Shown piece after piece: positions 60,930 to 64,000 of a stretch of DNA of 64,000 nucleotides (its first letter is position 1; each line of letters starts with the position of its first letter). The stretch is from Tillandsia leiboldiana (taxonomy: Eukaryota; Streptophyta; Magnoliopsida; Poales; Bromeliaceae). The position numbers and the translations under genes were made by a program. A model generated the notes under the pieces. The model made no database searches, was not told the origin of the DNA, and saw nothing but the letters and a program-made list of their open reading frames with translations. Location: NCBI GenBank assembly GCA_029204045.2, contig CM055076.1, forward strand, positions 20,710,269 through 20,774,268, read 5' to 3'.

Positions 60930-61605
60930 GTCGCAGCCGTGGGAGCCGCGCGCGCGCGCAATGGCGCACGCGCGGCCGGCGCGGCTGCTGCGCGTGTGGC
61001 AGCTGCCGCATGGGTGTTGCAGGGCTGGCAGCACCCTGCGGGCCACCTGTGTGCGCGGGCAGCACCAGGGCGCTGCGCCCTGGTGCAGCGCCGCGTGGGC
61101 GCTGCTGGCCGCGCGCAAGTGCGCGCGCGGCGGGCGCGCGCGCCCTGCAGACCGCGCGCAAGGCGCGCGCGGTGCCGCAGGGCCGCGCGCAGGGCGCGCA
61201 CCGCGCGGGCCCGAGTGGGCTGCGCGCGGTGCCGCGGGCCCTGCGCGGGCCGTGCGCAGCGCCGTGGGCGCTGCGCGGGCCGCGCGCATCCTGCGGATCG
61301 CGCGCATGGTGCGCGCGGTGCCGCAGGGCCGCGCGCAGGGCTTGCACCGCGCTGGCCCTTGCGGGCCGCACGCGGTGCCGCGTGCCCTGCGCGGGCCGCG
61401 CGCAGCCCCGCGGACCGCGCGCAAGGCACGCGCGGTGCCGCCGGGCCGCGCGCAGGGCGCGCACCGCGCGGGGCCGGGCGGGCCGTGCGCGGTGCCGCGG
61501 GCCCTGTGCTGGCAGCGCGCAGCGCCGCGTGCCGGGCGGACGCGCGTGGCGCAGCGAGGCGCCGCGCGGTCGGTTTTGGCTGGCAGCGGCTTGGCGGGCG
61601 CGTGC
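60930..61605. repeat. Very GC-rich degenerate minisatellite
   Basis: Irregular repetition of words such as gccgcgcgcagggcgcgc, cgcgcggtgccgc and ccgcgcgcaag with spacing of about 60-140 bp. Almost without A/T. Because stops are rare here, all frames look open. Confidence 0.85.
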
Positions 61606-61614
61606 GCGAGCAGT

Positions 61615-62210
61615 TTTTCGCAGTTTTCGCGCGCCGTTTTCGCGCAGTTTCGCGCAGGTTTTCGCGCGGCTTTCGAGGCATTTTCGCGATGGGTTTTCGC
61701 AGTTTTCGCGCGCCGTTTTCGCGCAGATTTCGCGCAGTTTCGCGCAGGTTTTCGCGCGGCTTTCGAGGCATTTTCGCGATGGGTTTTCGCAGTTTTCGCG
61801 CGCCGTTTTCGCGTAGTTTCGCGCAGGTTTTCGCGCGGCTTTCGAGGCATTTTCGCGATGGGTTTTCACAGTTTTCGCGCGCCGTTTTCGCGCAGATTTC
61901 GCGCAGTTTCGCACAGATTTTCGCGCGGTTTTCGAGGCATTTTCGCGATGGGTTTTCGCAGTTTTCGCGCTCCGTTTTCGCGCAGATTTTGCGCAGGTTT
62001 TCGCGCGGCTTTCGAGGCATTTTCGCGATGGGTTTTCGCAGTTTTCGCGCGCCGTTTTCGCGCAGATTTCGCGCAGTTTCGCGCAGGTTTTCGCGCGACT
62101 TTCGAGGCATTTTCGCGAAGGGTTTTCGCAGTTTTCGCTCGCTGTTTTCGCGCAGTTTTCGCGCTGGTTTTCGCTGTTTTTCGCGAGCAGTTTGCGAGCG
62201 GTTTTCGCAT
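61615..62210. repeat. Minisatellite with alternating 79/90-bp units
   Basis: Unit starts (ttttcgcag) at 61615, 61694, 61784, 61863, 61953, 62033 and 62123, i.e. spacings 79, 90, 79, 90, 80, 90. The long unit differs by an extra gcagatttcgc-type 11-mer. Each unit ends tttcgaggcattttcgcgat. Confidence 0.95.
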
Positions 62211-62289
62211 TTTTCGCACATGGTTTCCGCGCAGTTTTGCGCAGTTTTCGCAGGGTTTTCGCGAGCTGTTTTCGCAAGCTATTTTGAGC

Positions 62290-62460
62290 AGTTTTTTCGC
62301 CGACGGAGCTGTTTTCGCCGTCGGGCGCTGGTTTTTCGCAGACGGAGCAGTTTTTCGCCGCCGCGTGCTGTTTTTCGCCGTCGGGCGCTGGTTTTCACTG
62401 ACGGAGGCTGTTTTCGCCGACGGAGGCTGTTTTTCACCGTCGGATGCTCGGTTTTGACTG
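62290..62460. repeat. Short minisatellite (about 30 bp)
   Basis: About six variants of ttttcgccgacggagctg / ttttcgccgtcgggcgctgg in succession, after the 79/90-bp array. Confidence 0.8.
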
Positions 62461-62464
62461 TGTT

Positions 62465-64000
62465 GCTTGATTTTTGCGATTTCTTCGCTTCTGGCAGCTT
62501 GCGGTGCTGTTTTTAGCTTCCGCCGGGGGTGGTTGCTGGTTTTCCGTCGCGTGGACCCGCCGGCTTGTTTCGGGACATCCGCGGAGCGCGCGGTCGTGTG
62601 GTTGGACGCAGCGTGCTCCGTTTTGCGTGCGGACCTCGTGGAGGCAAGGTAAGTCCCGCTGAGCCCAATTGCAAGTGTCGACAAGCAATTGGTGGCATTC
62701 TGAGGTGGGTTGGTTTTTCTCTCCAAGTCTACGGACTTCCTTCTAATTCTATTGTGATAGGATTGCATGCTAGTTTAAGTGTTTTCTTGGAACTTAACTA
62801 GCACCCCCGTCATATGTGCATGTGTTTGACCAGACCAATAGAGAACCTTAATCTGGGCTAGGTTCTTTTATGTTTTAGACATCCCACACCGTGCATATCC
62901 TTCTGGACATAGTGTTCCTCTCCCGGGTAGTGGGCTGAGTGGTCAGAGTGTTGTGGGACGGGTGTTGCACTCGGGCCGGGGGGTCGAGTGGGGTCTGGTG
63001 GCTGGGTTAGGCCAGTGTTAGTGCGTGGGAAACCGTTTCAGGTAAACGGTGGTCCCGGGGTTTTCCTTTCCGCTGTTCTTCTCGTCACCACCCTGTTGTG
63101 ATCGTGGTGCACGTGTGTTAGCAGGACCTTGAACCCAGAACCCTTTTTGGACGAATACATGATTTTGGTCAGGCAGTGATTTCTTCCAAGCCTCGCAAAG
63201 TCGCCTGAGTCTGTTCTTGTTTGATAGGACGAGGGCGTTAGTTCTTCGAGGCTTGGGCATACAACTTGATTTCAAAGGGTTTTCCTAAAAAGACTAAAAA
63301 TCATTAAAAAATGGATTTCTCTCAGATTGAATGGTTTTCTGAAATAAATGACATGGTTTCTTATATACTTATCCACCCGAGCGGATTCGAGTGATCTGGG
63401 TTCTAAGGGCTGTTCTCTTTCTTGGGGGCGTAGGTGTTAGTCTCCTGGGGTTTCGGACCCTTCGTAGATCTGGCTGTGGAGCATCTCCGGCCATGAGTTG
63501 TGTGTTGAGTTCAGTAGGGTGTTCTTGTGGGAGCCGTTGGGAGAGACGGGGGTCCCAGCTGTGTGATACTTTCGTTGAGCGGGTCAGTGTTGTGAGATTG
63601 AGTCGTGGAGGGTTCTCCGACTGAGTTGTGCTTTGAGCATCGAGATACTGATCTGTTTGATCGAGGACTATAGCCTGCAGGAGCCGCTTGTGAGACAGTG
63701 TTACTGATGAGATACTTGAGTTCGGTGGGGTCGCAGCCCTCGAGCTACGCCCCGGGTGCGTTGATGTTTCCGAGCCTGATGAGGCTGCGATGATGATACC
63801 GTGCCTGACGAGGCTGCGATGATGCGCCTAGTTCATATACTAGAGGTCGCTTTATACCCCTGGCCGAGCTACTATGGGGTCACTGTGTGAGATATCGAGT
63901 TTGTCCGTTTGGACACCCTGGTTGATACACCAGGGGGCGCAGGCTTGACTTGACTGGACCCTGTGGGGCAGTCGATGAGATTTGGGATACACTGAGAGAG
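62465..64000. other. LTR interior without recognised gene
   Basis: Contains a donor-like gaggcaaggtaagtcccg (about 62640) and the family block at 63725-63745. No frame with recognisable gag or pol; two neighbouring copies of 'gatgatgcctgacgaggctgc'-like phrase near 63775-63815. Confidence 0.5.

Larger units (their letters stand above)
59916..64000 (+). mobile_element. Ty3/Gypsy-type LTR, copy 3 (runs past window end)
   Basis: Begins TGTAGAGTACCAG at 59916, directly after agtttaag. Uninterrupted paralogs of the flank occur at about 54210 and 57130 (agtttaagtacaycccgag), which fixes the border. The LTR has a TATA box, a splice-donor-like sequence (gtcgaggtaagc, 60786-60797), minisatellites of several periods, and near 63725-63745 the block shared in reverse complement with copies 1 and 2. 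No gag or pol is reached before 64000. Confidence 0.7.

Noticed and set aside
60833..62516. Long overlapping frames of 300-560 codons on both strands (Ala/Arg-rich, Ser/Phe/Arg-rich)
   Set aside because: All six frames are open because the DNA is GC-rich minisatellite with almost no stop codons; no domain or start context supports coding.

Overview
The window looks like a repeat-dense stretch of a flowering-plant nuclear genome. Genes have GT-AG introns, intergenic DNA is AT-rich, and every major class of plant transposon is present. The very GC-rich first exon of the homeobox fragment favours a monocot, but I cannot name the species. Only one long host gene looks complete; most of the rest is nested transposable elements plus host gene fragments.

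Layout. 1-1884: the 5' part of a Ty3/Gypsy-type LTR on the minus strand. 1885-8130: remnants of an unrecognised low-complexity gene split by a degenerate Ty1/Copia element (2479-7835). 10126-10375: an isolated last exon resembling PEX3. 11821-19350: a decayed MULE on the minus strand with a MuDR-type transposase and, 70 bp downstream, a plant mobile domain (PMD) gene. A 3.2-kb solo-LTR-like insertion (15429-18666) and a foldback MITE (15197-15368) lie inside the transposase. 21134-27416: a nine-exon minus-strand gene for a lysine-rich Myb/SANT protein of the TTF-I/Reb1 type, with possible 5' leader exons up to about 29.8 kb. 29967-30299: a second MITE of the same family beside a 164-bp TA tract. 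33038 to about 46060: a minus-strand Helitron with Rep-helicase and RPA1-like genes, the latter with a 5-kb LINE in an intron. 46062-59915: diverged tandem modules of about 2.6-2.9 kb ending in a CER1-like pseudogene. 59916-64000: another LTR of the Gypsy family, with a TATA box and several minisatellites.

The most interesting object is at 48350-54005. It is a non-autonomous CACTA element recognised by its ends, by 'gtggcgac/gtcgccac' subterminal repeats and by a paralogous empty site at about 56.93 kb. It carries the leader and first exon of a class III HD-ZIP gene, then seven well-preserved exons of an RNA-dependent RNA polymerase of the RDR3/4/5 (gamma) type, all on the same strand. A transposon carrying pieces of two developmental and silencing genes could make chimeric transcripts or small RNAs against both parents.

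The genes do not form a pathway. They are linked by transposition history: MULE then LTR and MITE; Helitron then LINE; tandem module then CACTA and LTR. Paralogous empty sites inside the window document two of these insertions.
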